Shown in pieces: positions 12,859 to 25,350 of a stretch of DNA of 64,000 nt (positions within the stretch are counted from its first letter, which is position 1; each line of letters starts with the position of its first letter). Origin of the DNA: Antitrichia curtipendula (lineage: Eukaryota; Streptophyta; Bryopsida; Hypnales; Leucodontaceae); the NCBI GenBank assembly GCA_951230915.1, contig OX579636.1, positions 759,001 to 823,000 of the forward strand, in the 5' to 3' direction. The notes beneath the pieces were generated by a model, which saw only the letters and a program-made list of their open reading frames with translations, did not search any database and was not told where the DNA came from. Made by a program: the position numbers and the translations under genes.

Positions 12859-14226
12859 TTAGTTTTCAGCTCTTGCTCCTTTAAGTGCCCAGAGATGTTC
12901 CACTAGGTCACCCCGTAGACTATAGTGAGTGTCTATGTTCTCTATCTGCACTATCCCCATAACGAAATCTTCGTAAGACAAATTCCGCCGCACTTGTACC
13001 ACATCATCAAGAGGGAATGGAAAATCTAAACCGGCATCTTCTTCGTCCTCTAATATCATATTGTGCAGTATATAGCACATGAACATTATGTCTTCAATAC
13101 ATTCGAGGCTCCATTGTCGACATGGATTTTGTATGATGGCAAATCGTGCTTGCAACACACCGAAACACCTTTCCACGTCTTTGCGGGTACTTTCTTGTTG
13201 ATGAGCAAAGTGACATTGCTTCTCATCATCAGGTGTGTGAATTGTTTGTACAAAACACGACCAAGGTGGATAAATCCCATCTGCAAGCAAGTAGTATTGA
13301 TCGTACAATATACCGTTAACAACAAAATGCATATCTCGACCTTCACCACTGAGCATGTCCTGGATCAAAGGGCTTCGATCCAGCACATTCAAATCATTGT
13401 TTGCACCAGGCAAACCGAAATAAACATGCCAGATATGTAGCCCTTTATCCGCTATAGCTTCAAGTATAATGGATTGAGTTCCATCCTTGTTACCATAATC
13501 ACCTTGCCACGCCACAGGGCAGTTCTTCCATATGTAATGCATACAATCGATTGAGGCAAACATTCCAGGCCAGCCCCGCTCAGCATTTATAGTCAATTGC
13601 TTCTCAATATCAGCTTTAGTTGGTTGCCTCAGGTACTCCTCACCAAACTCTGCACGAATTGCGATACAAAATCTTTTCATGGCCTCCATAGTTGTAGATT
13701 CAGCTATCCTGCAGTATTCATCCATGGCGTCTGCTATAATGCCATATGCAAGCATGCGAATCGCGGCAGTGCACTTTTGAATCGATGAGAGGCCTAGTTT
13801 CCCAACTGCATCACGCTTTTGGAGAAAGTAACTGTCTTGTGCACAAACCCTAGACATGATGTATAAAAAAAGGGGCCTCCGCATTCAGAAGCGACGACGG
13901 AAATGCAATGGTCCATAAACTGGCGTCTCTGAAAAATAATCAAAGAACATCCTCTTGTGTCCTTCTACTCTCTCCCTCTCTAAATTCCCTCAACGTCCAG
14001 GCCTAGATCCTCCTGCTTGTACTGCTGGCTCAAGAATGGAATCATTACAAACCTCATCTAGAAAATTATCGAAAAGTATGTCTTCTTCTTCGTCGTCCTC
14101 TCCCATCTCTTGCAAATGCGCTGCAACTTTGCCTCTCCAAGCTTCCATACTGCACAACAGCTTCTGAAATGGCTTCAACCCCACAAATGTTACCCTCCGT
14201 TCCTCACCCTTGCACAGAACTCTCAA
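12859..14226 (-). pseudogene. PIF/Harbinger DDE transposase, two in-frame stops
   Basis: Transposase of the Harbinger (plant transposon protein/DDE_Tnp_4) family. The C-terminal open part (13884-12859, 341 residues) has the full catalytic set: D113 in ASIDCMHY, D202 in LADGIYPPW and E238 in RKDVERCFGVLQ, plus the N-terminal helical region (LQKRDAVGKLGLSS, EYCRIAEST, YLRQPT). The upstream part (14226-13990) gives the acidic leader and FDNFLDE, then GGSRPGR. Both parts share one frame and are interrupted by TGA at 13987-13989 and TGA at 13885-13887. The bridging codons read as normal family sequence (EGHKRMFFDYFSE, YGPLHFRRRF). Both stops lie where the family usually has arginine, so a CGA-to-TGA change is likely at each. 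The DDE core is otherwise intact, so decay is recent. An ATG directly after the second stop would give only a shortened product. Confidence 0.9.
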
Positions 14227-14601
14227 AGCACTCTAGAAATCTGAAATGAAATGAAATAAACTCCTGGTCCGCTTCCACAATGAAGCAACTATAGGAGCGA
14301 AAGTAGCAGCAAGTAACCACATGAGCGAAAGTAGCAACGAAGTAGCAGCAGGTTCAACTCTCATAAACCCCAAACGAGCCCTGACTAAGAAGGTGCTTCT
14401 CATCAAGACATGACAAAGATAGTGCCTCTGAATACGTGCCAATAAATTTTTGGGGGGGACGCGCTTGACGAGGCTCAATCTTGTTCAAGCGTGGGGCAGC
14501 CTTCCAAAGCAGAAGGTGGCCGCTTTCTCAACCCACACCAAACTCCTCTGTATTGTTGCTTGGCACCCCTGTTTGAGGAGTACGGCGTGGGGATGCTCTT
14601 A

Positions 14602-14941
14602 GATATCTCCAAAATAAAGAGGCCTTATGTTTCATAAATGTTATAGTGTCATGTTTGACTTTTACATAGTCTATGATGTTATCATTTCATCTTAATATGT
14701 AACCTGTCCTTTTCACTCCTTTGTTGAATTTTAAACTAGATGATTTAGAAACTTTTCAAATGAAAGTGATGATGTTTTGAATAGTAGTTGTCATTATTGA
14801 CAACTTTGAATATTTTTTAGAACTAATTTTGATGAAATTGATAAAGTTTTTGAATAGAATATTCTATTAAAATTTCAGAAGGGACTCCAAAAAGAATCTC
14901 TTCCATGTCCTTAGTGGCTCCTACTAGTTCACTTGGACCCC
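14602..14941. other. AT-rich spacer right of the PIF element
   Basis: About 340 bp with no gene, RNA or repeat recognised, between the TTA target duplication and the next MITE. Confidence 0.5.
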
Positions 14942-15153
14942 GGGGTGAATTGACCCCCTCACTTGTCCCCAAGGGAAAAGCCTGAAAATTTTTATTTGCC
15001 ACGCATGATAAAATTTAAAAATTTTGAATTCATATTTGCAATCAGAGTCCCCCAATTAGCGAAGAGAGCTGTAAAACAAGCACAAAATAGGGGGTCTTTT
15101 TTTTGCATGTACGGGTGACTTGGGCGGGACGAGCGAGGGGATCAGTTCACCCC
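14942..15153. mobile_element. Short MITE with about 19-bp TIRs
   Basis: The left end GGGGTGAATTGACCCCCTC (14942-14960) and right end GAGGGGATCAGTTCACCCC (15135-15153) are near-perfect inverted repeats. The 212-bp element is non-coding. GACCC lies just outside both ends (14936-14940 and 15154-15158) and could be a target duplication. A related, more degraded copy lies at 25138-25350. Confidence 0.6.
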
Positions 15154-16355
15154 GACCCTACCGAGTCGCTCGCTCGCTTGCCTCGTCGAGCAATTAAGCG
15201 GAAGTTCCACCTTGCACTTGCGCCACCTTGTGCAAGCTAAGGTAATTGACTGATGACGGAAGCCAAGAGCATTATCCAGATGGCAGCCTGGATGACAAGC
15301 CATGGAGGACAGGAACCGACGGACTAGCTCACTGATGCCACAGCCATGCGAGAGGCGAAGTTCCTGCAGTGCAGTTGCGGAAGATGCCATCGAATATGCC
15401 ACAGGCACCCTCCAAGTGGGCAAGTAGCGAGCGCAGGTAGGATTGACCGATCAAGGCGCGGCAGGCAGGCCAAAAGGTACACAGCAAAGGTGTACGTACA
15501 AGACAGGACCGGATCGGACATCACCTAATCTCCGGATGAGGCCGGCAACCGGCTTACCGGCAGGTCATTCCTTCCGCATTGCGATGCAGAAAAGTGGAAA
15601 GGGAAGGGATGATCCTTTTGTGCCGTTCGCGGTATGCCTGCGACCCTGGCTGGCTTTCTTATGAGCTGGCAGTCGATCAGGAGAAGCTAGATTTGCAACC
15701 CTGGGCGTTCCATTAGTATCACGGAAAGCAGCCATACCATATAGACATTCAATTCATCAACTCGTGAGGTAATGGACGTGGGATCTTCAGTGGCCGCCCA
15801 CGACATGCAGTCAGTGGACGAAAAACAACATATCAATCCAGTGGATGAAAAATAATATAAATTCCAATGATCCAATCTCGCATTCCGCCACATCTCACTG
15901 GATTGATACTGGCTGGACGACTCCGTCCGTCTGGGCAAACTGGCTTCAATTGCCGGCTGCAGGGATTCAACTCAGTGCTGGAGTGGACTGGTGGCCGGTC
16001 TGCTGCGGTTGTGACTGTGTGCGGGCGGGCGGGCGAATTTGTTACTGTAGATGGAGTTGGTGAAAAGTGGGCTCAGTGGGCATGCACTATTAAGCTTAGA
16101 CGACATGGACGTTACGCGCGCTCGGAGGACGACGCAAATCGACCTCTGACTCTTGTAAATATTCAGTGAATTACTAAGTTATGTGTGTCCAGAAGTCCAG
16201 AAAGTAACCCAAATATCAGTGGATTATCCAACATTAGGACAGGACAGGTGGATGTTTTCCAATGGTCACAACTAATTAGAAAGTGTTTAAGTCAATGTGT
16301 GGATGCAAACATGAGGAAGCTGCCAGACGGGTAGGCACTAGGCAGGTACAGTTAC
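15154..16355. other. Intergenic DNA, no gene seen
   Basis: Base composition is more GC-rich than the spacer to the left, and several short open frames overlap on both strands, as expected by chance in GC-richer DNA. Nothing matches a known domain. It ends at the 8-bp target duplication of the hAT element. Confidence 0.45.
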
Positions 16356-16936
16356 GTGTGTACCAATGTCCGGGGAGTATCGGCATTTAGTTACGACCTA
16401 GCCGAAATTTTTAGAAGATTTCCGAATGACTTAGAAAAGATTAGGATGAGGTACCGGCCCCCCAAATGCAAAATTCGGAAATTGACCGGCTAGGACAAAA
16501 AACTTGCGGCAATTTGACCGGTTACCACAAAAAAAATTAGGATTTCTACCGTTTCATTATATTTTTTTTAGGCAGGCAGCCGAAGGAAGTAGGGGTAGGT
16601 CGGAAGTTTTTGGAGGGGGGGGTCTGAAGTCTAAAGTCTGAACTCTGGAGTCTGGACTTTGGAGTAGTGAAGTTTGGGTCTTTGGAACTTGGGAGCATTG
16701 CTTGTGGATGAATGTCTGACTGTTGAGTGTGAGTGTCTGTTTGTGAGTCTATCTAAGTCTCAGAGCCGTTGGAACTTGGGAGCGGTTTAGCATTTACTGA
16801 TTTACCTCGTCCAGGGGATCCCACCACATATCCGAAACTTGAATTGAATTTTTCACTTTCATTCGTGAAATTAGGACATTCAATCACTTCAATGCATCGC
16901 AGCCATCGGTGATCAGTCACTGCCTGTCTGCCTCAG

Positions 16937-17154
16937 TTACAGACTTACAGTAAGTTAAAATTAGGGTTTAGTCACTTCGGTGCATTACTCAGAGCCTCCG
17001 ATGCAGCCATCGCTCACTTGCTTGATTGATCCATTGATTCCCGCAGTCACAGACTCACAGTAAGCTAAAATTAGGGTTCATTCACTTCGGGTATTGCTCA
17101 GAGCCTTCGATGCAGCCATCGCTCACTTGCTCGATTGATCCATTGATTCCCACA
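16937..17154. repeat. Two tandem copies of a 110-bp unit in the hAT leader
   Basis: 16937-17046 and 17047-17154 are about 90 percent identical, each running from TTACAGACTTACAGTAAG-like sequence through GATGCAGCCATCGCTCACTT to TGATCCATTGATTCCC. Downstream (about 17340-17440) a shorter CCAGCAGGTGC-type motif is also repeated. Both lie in the presumed 5' untranslated region or promoter of the transposase gene. Confidence 0.75.
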
Positions 17155-18456
17155 ACTGTGCAACACTAATCGATCAGTAACTCAGTATTCAGAAGTTGGA
17201 TCGGAAGTCTTGAACGTCGTTATTTTTTGGGCACCAGCCTTCGGGGGTTGATGTCGTTGATACCGCCAGACAGCCAGAGGTTCCAAAGTTTGAACGTGGA
17301 GTAAGGTGCTGCACTGCCGCAATCGATCCCAACTCGCATCGATCCACTCATCCCAGCAGGTGCCGCAATCAATCCCACTCATCCCAGTGCCGCAATCGAT
17401 CCCAGCAGGTGCTGCATCGATCCCATATTCCCAACAGGTGCCTGCATTGACAACTTGTGCTCATGTGCAGACAACTATGCTAGAAATCTACTCCATCCGC
17501 ACTGGATCTCTGCTGCATTTTGGACATTGAATTTTAGCTCGACTCATTGAACTTTCTCGACTCATTGAACTTTCTTTGTTGTTGATTCTATTTGTTCTTG
17601 ACTTCTAATGTTTGTGCATTTGCAGGCAGGGTCGCAGGGTTCAGCTCGTCTTCAACACCTTATTTTTTGGCTCACAGGTATGGTCTTCTGTATCCTAATT
17701 ATTTTTTAATTTTCTGTATATTTTTTTGAATTCGGTTCTCAACTTGGTTCAAGTTCGATCCAACAAACAAATCAGCTTTATCCGCCTTCTTCTGTTCATG
17801 CACCCAAATTCTGTCTATGCTGATTGTGTACATTCTGCTTTATTTTTTAACTGATTTTGATCCAGAAATGTTTTTATCTGCATATGTCGTGCTTGGCAAG
17901 TTGGTAGCTGTGGTTTGCCTGAATTGATATATGCGTTCTGATATGTTTCTCTTTCTTGCTTAAATTTTGTAAATTTCAGAGGAAGCCATCAGTCCTCGAT
18001 TTTGTGATTATCTTAGTGACCTCTTGACCTCCAATGAATTTTTCATGAGGAAGTGACCCAATCACCCATACACTAGCACTGGCATTATATGAGAAACCTG
18101 CTTGATCCATCCACAGCAACTTATTCATTAGGAAGATTGCATCAGTAACTTCTTCAAAGGGATTTTTGAGCCATGAAATTCCTCAGTCTACTCCAGATCC
18201 TTTATATTGTATACTTGTCCCAAAATATTTGAACTTCAATGGCAGTACTGTACATTACATCAACCTTGCAAGTGCTTCCTGAGCTTATTAAATCATGCAT
18301 GATGCCCTTTCCACTTCAACCAAAGCCTTGGCATTAAAAGAGTATGCAAATGGTGAGGGATGGCAACCAGCCATGGATCTGTTTTGAGTGTACTCCATCT
18401 GGGCATGCTTGAAATGTTGTTTTAATTTTTTAATTTTGTGGGCTTCTTCAGGGGAG

Positions 18457-20729
18457 ATGGCTAAACGGCAGAAGTCTTTGAGGGACCACTACTTTGTGAG
18501 GTCCAAGGAAGTGGAAGTCATAGAATTGCTTTCCTCTGCATCTGAAGCCTCTTCTGGTCCTGACAGTAATTTTTCAGGCACTAATCAAGCTCCCCCTACA
18601 GATGCACAGATTGCACAAAGCCTGTGGAAGGAGCAGTGGTGCCTTCAGTTTGATTGGCTTTATTTCTGTCCAGATGTGGGAAAGGTGTTTTGTAAAGTGT
18701 GCAGGGATAAAGGGGGCCGTTCAACATATGCAAAAGAGGGCTCCAAAAATTTGAAAGTTAGTGCTTTTCAAGACCACGCTCGGTCCAATGAACATCGACG
18801 TCTTGTTTGGGCATTGCAAAGTGGTGGGAAAGTCATGGAGAAGGCAATTGTCCAAGGTCAAAGGGCGTGTGATGAGGCTGTGGCTTCTTTGGTTCGGGCA
18901 ACATATTTTTTGGGGAAGCAATCCTTACCTTACTCCAAGTTCCCTTCTTTATACAAATTGTTGTTGAGTGTAAAAGCTCCAATAACCCTATCTATGTATC
19001 ATGACGAGAAAGCGTGTGCTGATTTAATGTATTGCATTTCAGTTGTGATTCAAAAGAAAATTCTTAACCGTATTCGAAATTCACCATTCTATGGTGTTAT
19101 GATTGATGAATCCACAGATATAAGTGTAACTGGGCACCTAGTTATTTTTGCTAGCATTATAGAAGAAGGTTTGCCTGTCACTGTCTTTCTTGGTCTGCTG
19201 CAGATAGAAGGGGGAAAAAAAAATGCAGCTGTGATTTATGAAACCCTGATTTCACACCTTTGCAGTTGGGGGCTGGATTTATGGAAATTTGTGGGCTTCG
19301 GTAGTGATGGCGCTAGCACCATGGTGGGCACTCACACTGGAGTGGCTGCACGGATCAAGAAGGAGGTAAACCCTTACCTTTTAGCTTGTCATTGTGTTGC
19401 ACATCGAACGAACTTGGCAGCCCTTGATGCTGCAAAGGCACCGGATTGTAAGGTAATTTCTTCTGAGGTTGATTCTTTGTTAAATTCAGTTGCTGCTTTT
19501 TTTAACAAATCCGGTAAGCGCAAACATGCACTTACCTCCTTGCAAGAGGAGTTGTTTGATGCAAAAAAAACCATGAAACGTTATCACAAAATCCGGTGGC
19601 TAAGTAGGTGGCAGGCTGTCACAGCTCTCTGTGATTCTTTGGAATTTGTGCTTTCTTTCTTTCGTGATGTACAGGGCAAGGATTTGGCTCAAGCTACAGC
19701 TATCTTAGGAAAGTTGTCCCAATTCAAATTTATTTATGTGTTGTATTTTCTTGCTGACATCTTGCATTCTTTGGCTATGTTGTCAAGGTGTTTCAATGTA
19801 AATTTGTGGATGTCACCACCATAGGTAGCATAGTACGCACGGAGATAGCGCAGATTCGAATGTTGTTTATTGTAGAGAGCACCGATCTGAATACAGCCAC
19901 ATTCAACAAAGACACAGGATATCATGTGCTTCCAGAGTATGGCCCTTTTGGAGGGCATCTGAGGAAGCTTACAAGTGAGATTAGAGGCAAAATGTTCCAT
20001 GGTTTTGAAATGCAGCGTTGTAGGTTAGGAATTGACTTGGAAGAGGCTTTGGTTTTTCAACGTTCTTTTGCAAAGGCGGTATGTGAAGGTTTGGATGCCA
20101 GATTTCGGGACAATGACATCATCTCTTGTTTTAAAATTCTTAATCCTTCTAATATGCCATCTAAGCAGGTTGGTTTGCAAAATTGGGGTGTCACCGAGTT
20201 GGACACTTTGCTTGGATTGTATGGAGCTGATCGCTCACATTCAGGTTTTTCCTTACCCCCTCTTCTTAATGTGCAAGCTTGTAAGCGGGAGTTTTTGTCC
20301 TTCAAATTGCAGTGCACAACTGAATGGATGGACAAAAACTTCAGAGATTTGTGGGGTATGATCACATGGAATCATACCCTACAAACACGATATCCTAACT
20401 TGCTTATTTTTGCTGAATTAGCTAGAGTGCAGTGTGTCTCAACAGCTACTTGTGAGAGAGCTTTTAGTGTCCAGAACTTGATTAAAACTCGTGTTCGAAA
20501 CAAGTTGGGAAGCAAAAACTTGGAAGCATTGGTTAGAGTTGCTTTAGAGGGACCCGAGGAGGACTATGATGATATACTCCATGATGCCATACTCTTGTGG
20601 AAGAATGAAACAAAATACAAACATCTCTATGCTAACCCGTCTACCTATTTGTCTGATCTAGATTCTAGCCCAAGCAATGCATCTTCCTCATTTGGAGATG
20701 TACATCAGCAGGAGACACAATTGTCTTAG
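18457..20729 (+). pseudogene. hAT transposase (ZNF862/KIAA1586-like lineage), one frameshift
   Basis: DDE transposase of the hAT superfamily, about 757 residues once the frame break is allowed for. The start ATG (18457) follows a splice acceptor (TTCTTCAG), so upstream leader exons are likely. Domains in order: a SUMO-interaction-like VIEL (residues 21-24); a zinc-finger region with FCKVC and DHARSNEH; the RNase-H core with MIDESTD (near residue 217) and FGSDGAST (near 284); the CHCVAHR motif; and a C-terminal hATC dimerisation domain with CERAFS followed by KTRVRNKLGSKNLEALVR. Frame 1 ends at 19824 and the hATC half lies in another frame from 19788. The junction around 19780-19790 fits loss of one base, since VFQCKFVDVTTIG continues the alignment after LHSLAMLS. 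The rest is open. The type resembles animal ZNF862-like hAT proteins more than Ac or Tam3, judged by motifs only. Confidence 0.88.
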
Positions 20730-21260
20730 TTTGTTATGACTTATGTGACATTGTTGTATTTATTTTTCCATGTGGTTTTGATTCTTGTGAATGTTGTTTT
20801 CATTTTTGTGAATGGTGTTTTGTAGGTGTGTTGTACTAATTGTGGGCATGTCGTATTAACCAGCCTCTCCAAAATGCATGGATCCTTTCTTAGATCTGTG
20901 CATTTTAGGAAGGCTACATCTTTGGCCCTAAATCGGTAGGGGCAATGCCAGGTTCAAATCCTGCCAAGGATTTTGCAATATGTAAATGAACCCCTCTCAA
21001 AGCAAAACAAAACAACTTAAGGAAAATAACCAAAAAAATATAGAACCGACTAGATTTACAAACTTAAGGAAATTTTCCAAATGAAAATAGAGTATGGCGG
21101 CAATGCCACCGGAAGGAAAATTAAGTTGTAGGAAATGAACCGGGATTTTTTTCTGACTTTCGGCACACTTCCGGACAAATTTGAAGAAATCCGAGGCAAA
21201 TGAAGATTTTTAGGAAATCTACCGATTTTCCCACAGAACTTCCCGGACTGTGGTGTGTAC

Positions 21261-21795
21261 CCTCAACTTTGCTCTCAACTTGAATTGAACTGAACTTATT
21301 ATATGTTGCATTTATTGGAAGCTGAAGCGGAATTCCGAAACTTCCCAAGTGCTTCCCAAGTGCCCTCAGTAAGATTCAGTGCATTCATAAATTCATACCT
21401 TCTCGTTCCAAACTTGAAAGCTGAAGACCTTCGCAGACTAAAGACAGTGCCATCTATAAGTTCAGACAGGATTATTAAGTGGCAGTGCTGTATTTCTGAG
21501 ATTTTATTCAGTATATATGAAATGAGAGTTATTTGTAGGGTACCATCTCTCATTACCCGTCCAGTGAAGGACACACTCAACAGCAACTTACTTGTGTGTG
21601 GACAATGGAGTATTGGACACATGCACGTTGCAGAGTTGCAGCCAACCGACTTGCAGGCCACAATAAACAGAAATCCATGAGGATTTGGATTAACTTACTC
21701 TTTTGTTGAATAGTGAAGAGGAATATTCGAACTGAATAGTCAATAAATGCCACGGGCCCTTGTAAACAACCCAAAGTATGACCCGCAAAAGACCC
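21261..21795. other. Spacer right of the hAT element, no gene seen
   Basis: About 535 bp. Two open frames of about 120 residues overlap on opposite strands (21303-21680 plus, 21299-21661 minus) and show no family resemblance. Confidence 0.45.
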
Positions 21796-22080
21796 ATAAG
21801 GTAACCACACTTAAAATTGCACAAATAAATAGTTTCCATTATCATATTGAAAAAACTTTTTTGTGGGGTCTTGTTGGTAGTCAAGAGGGGATTCTAGATT
21901 CTCTTAGAATGCATTTTTTTGAACACCATATGAATAAACTACATATTTTTAAAGTGTTGAAAATAGGTGTTTTTATAACCGATAATAGGCTCTCATGAAT
22001 ACTGGAAGTACATTTTAGGTAAGAATCTAGAGTGTATGGTTTTAGAAAGCAGTCAAAATTAGGTGTGATTACCTTACCTA
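21796..22080. mobile_element. Probable small MITE with AAGGTAA..CACAC TIRs
   Basis: ATAAGGTAACCACACTTAAA at 21796-21815 pairs with the reverse complement of AATTAGGTGTGATTACCTTA near 22057-22076, with a few mismatches over about 20 bp. The interior is AT-rich and non-coding. No convincing target duplication was found. Confidence 0.45.
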
Positions 22081-22582
22081 CGGTAAAAACACCCACGACC
22101 ATTTGTAAACCCATTTCTAACCAGTAGAGTACCAGACTCTTTGTAAAAGTTTCCCCCAGAGTGTAATCAAACCATTTCCATACTTAATTGTGATTGGTTC
22201 ATTTTTTATTTTCTAGATTTCAATTTTATAACAAGTCTATGTGATAGTTTCAGTAGTCTAGAGAGCTTCCACTCTGAAAATTCTTAGTAATTGCAAGTCT
22301 TATCCAAAAATTAATTTCTTTTGAAAATTTGTGATACTACGAAAAAAAATTCTTTTTCTGGCACGCTTGTATTTTTTCCTCTTTGGCAATGATATTCCAT
22401 TTTATTTGTTTAAGAAAAAAGAGGGAAGAAATTAACTTCTTTGGATGGGCTGGCCAATGGGGGATTCATTTTCCACAATTCCTAGTGAGGATTGGTAGGA
22501 CATGACAGGCTCTTTGGATTCATCAGGCTTTTGAATTTGGAGGTAAAGCATGACAATCTGTAGTAGGTACAATGTACCCTCA
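22081..22582. other. AT-rich spacer, no gene seen
   Basis: About 500 bp with no supported feature. Confidence 0.5.
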
Positions 22583-22860
22583 GAGCATCTCTAGTGGGTC
22601 TCGCCACACTACCACGTTAAAGGGTTTGGTGCAGCCTGTGGAGATGTGGCGTCCCACTAGTTGCAACCTCTATCATTTTCACGCTTGTTGCGCCACTTCT
22701 TGTGTCCCACACTTGACGCTACAGCGCCTAGACAATTTGACTTGCGTTGCATCAAGTGAGTACGACGGATTTCAATGGCACCTCAAGGTTGTAGTTTGGC
22801 CGGCAGGAAGAGCGGACAACATGGTGGGCTAGCAACAGAGTTTTCTAAGGCTGCAGTATG
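22583..22860. mobile_element. Degraded PIF/Tourist-like MITE end
   Basis: It begins GAGCATCTCTAGTGGG, the terminal motif typical of plant PIF/Harbinger MITEs and similar to the termini of the complete element at 6897-14598. The following 250 bp is GC-richer than its surroundings. No clean right terminus or TTA duplication could be paired, so it may be truncated. Confidence 0.4.
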
Positions 22861-25137
22861 ATCTACGTTGGAGTTTGAAGCAAGGTAACAAACTGCACTT
22901 AAAAAAAATTGAACTAAAAACCTTAATATTTATAGCTTTTGAAAAATATGAAAAATTTGTCAATCATGTATGGTTAAGCTTTGTAGTGGGGCTTTCATTA
23001 AAGATCTTTTAAGTGTAGAAAAGGAAAATATTACTTGAGAATTTCTTCCATTGTTCTTCATATTTACTTGCACCTCAAATCAATTAAATTGTTATTTAAG
23101 AATCTTCCAATTTGTTGTCACTTATCAATATAAAAATTATAATATTTATATATTTCTATAAAACAAATAGATAGTTTTTACACTCAAATCTAAAGAGTAT
23201 TTTTTTTTTCATTTACCTAATATAGCACTTTCCAATTTGGGAGCTAAGTATTTATATGAATGCTTTCAATCTCAGTCATCATGCTCTTCTAAAAATTGTA
23301 TTTGGTAGTGGACAAAGAGATGATGTATTTGTTGAAGTAAATGATATATCAAGAGATATATTAAGAGATATATTATGAGTTGACTTTGCTTATAATTAAA
23401 ATTATAGTTGGATTTTACTTATATTTAGAAGTTGTTTATAGCCAAAGTAAAAGATAAATTTGTATATAAAGAAGGCAATATAATATAGAGATTTCATCCC
23501 TTTCTTACATTTTGTTTTTATCTTCATTGCAATATATTTGTGCTTGTGTTCTTCCTCTTTCAATTAATATAATCTAAAACTAAAGAAGTTTTATTTAGAT
23601 GTATAACTCCAGTTTGAACATCAAGATCTAAGTGGTAGAATAAGAACACTATTAGTTCAATAATAGGAGAACATTTACTTTAAGGACTCCACGAACATAT
23701 AGAATATAAATTGGCTTTAAAAGATATGACTTTATACAGTGGATCTATTCATCTAATTGGTTTGTTTTCTTTGTATTCTAATCTGTATAAGGTAATGTAT
23801 TTCTCTAGGTTGTTCACACATATAACAATATTTTTAGATGCCACATTAGAGATGACAACTTCCTTGAGAGCAACTAGTCAGACGAAAGAAGATATTTTAG
23901 AGTTGGATTTGACCACATGTATCCTAGCAAGTCCCCTTTTGGAAGGTTGACATCACAAGAGTGCTATTTATCTCCTTCCTAGCTTGTTTTGGCACTGCAC
24001 TTGTGTTTGAAATTTTGATGTTGTGCTCCAATGTTGGTTTCCTATAGTGTGGTAGAAGCGTATATTGTTTCTTGATTCCCTCCGTTCTTTGACATAATTT
24101 TGTCTAGTATTGCTATTCTTTAGAATTGTTGAAAGAAGCTTTGGTGGCGACATATTTGTGCATTGCAACAATAAGGAGCCGCACTTTTGGTGATGAATGC
24201 CATGCATTAAAGTATTCAATTTGACAAGCTTCATTTGTGTGGTTTCATCACTTGATATTAGGAGAAATAGACAATGTGTTATTTTGCTATGATTTGACAG
24301 AAACTCTAGTATAATTGTATGTGTATAGGAACTATGGTATTATCCTAAGTCTACAAATGGAGTGTGAAAGTTATCAATAAGTACCCTAAAAAGGTTTTGG
24401 TATAATATTATAGATTGAATTTATTAGTATTATTTATTAGTAGATGGTGTAGATATATAGTGTTTTAGTGGTGGATTATCAATTATAATAATATACATAA
24501 TAAAGGATTCTACAAGCAATAATGCAATCAGCATTGAAGCATGTAAATTTTTCTTTATATTTTAATTTATGTGTAATAATAAGGACTAGGCAAGCAATAA
24601 TGAAATTCACATTTAAGCATGCCTATGTTTTCAATAATTTTTGTTGAAAAAATTGCACATATTAGTCTAGTTCTTGTGGTATAAATTTCATATCAATTCA
24701 AAAAGTTATGATTGACTAAGAAGCATTTTAGCAGAGGTAGATTCAACCATAGATGGTTTTTTTCACAACTGATTCTAAAAAGCTTCAAAAAATATGAAAC
24801 AAATTGGATTAGATGTGGATTTCACTTGCTTTTCAAGGACATTTTCCAAAAGAAAAATTTCAAAATGTTTCACCTCCCTAAAATTCAATTCTTATCCTTT
24901 GATGGTCTATGTACACACATCCTACCTTAATGGATGGACGTGTGCGACTTGAAATAATCAAGAACTAAAATGGTTGAACTATAATGTGCAACATCAAATT
25001 AAGAATATCAGTTTGATTAAAAGATTTTGATGGTTAATCAAAAGTGCTTACTTAGTAGAAGGAAATCAACAGTCTTTGGCTTGTATGCTATCTTAACCAT
25101 GAGAGAACTTCACTTTGTAAGCACCATTAGCAAGACT
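22861..25137. other. AT-rich intergenic DNA, no gene seen
   Basis: Very AT-rich. It holds a short imperfect direct repeat (CAAGCAATAATG-AAT...CAT..AAGCATG near 24510 and 24592). No coding or RNA gene supported. Confidence 0.5.
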
Positions 25138-25350
25138 AGGGTGAACTACCCCCCTCACTCATTGCCCTAGGAAAACACTCCAATTTTTTTTCCCCATGCA
25201 TGATATAATTTGCAAATAATATAGAGGCAAAAAATAAAAAATAAAAACCTTCAACAATGACTCTCAAACAAAGAAAAGAAGCAAGAGCTACTAACAAGTT
25301 TCTTAAACCACCCTTCAAAAGAGCTCCCACTTTTGGGAGCCCAATTCATC
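25138..25350. repeat. Degraded relative of the 14942-15153 MITE
   Basis: The left edge GGGTGAACTACCCCCCTCAC and following sequence (a CCCTAGG-AAA block, then CATGCATGATATAATTTG) parallel 14943-15010 of the better preserved copy. The right end is poorly matched. Confidence 0.4.

Larger units (their letters stand above)
6897..14598. mobile_element. Complete PIF/Harbinger DNA transposon, 7.7 kb
   Basis: The left end begins GAGCATTGCCACGGC and the right end, read inward, begins GAGCATCCCCACGCC, an imperfect terminal inverted repeat of the plant PIF/Harbinger type. The element is flanked by TTA on both sides (6894-6896 and 14599-14601), the target duplication expected for this superfamily. Inside are the two expected genes: a Myb/SANT-like ORF on the plus strand (main exon 8113-9839) and a DDE transposase on the minus strand (14226-12859). 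They are transcribed toward each other. The interior also holds 3 kb of non-coding DNA between the genes and a small internal duplication at 7483-7692. The transposase carries two premature stops, so the copy is probably not self-mobile. Confidence 0.9.
16364..21252 (+). mobile_element. Complete hAT transposon, 4.9 kb, with 8-bp target duplication
   Basis: GTGTGTAC occurs directly outside both ends (16356-16363 and 21253-21260), the 8-bp target duplication typical of hAT elements. The element starts CAATGTCCGGG and, read inward from the right end, starts CACAGTCCGGG, a short imperfect inverted repeat of the CA..TG type. Both subterminal zones share the same style of CCGG/ACCG-rich sequence with AAATTTT tracts (16370-16550 and 21020-21250), probably transposase-binding regions. 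The interior holds a leader with a 110-bp tandem duplication and one plus-strand transposase gene broken by a single frameshift. Confidence 0.9.

Noticed and set aside
20930..20985. tRNA or SINE-like B box (GGTTCAAATCC) in the hAT 3' region
   Set aside because: The B box is perfect and has a short pairing arm, but no acceptor stem, anticodon arm or A box can be placed at the right distance upstream.
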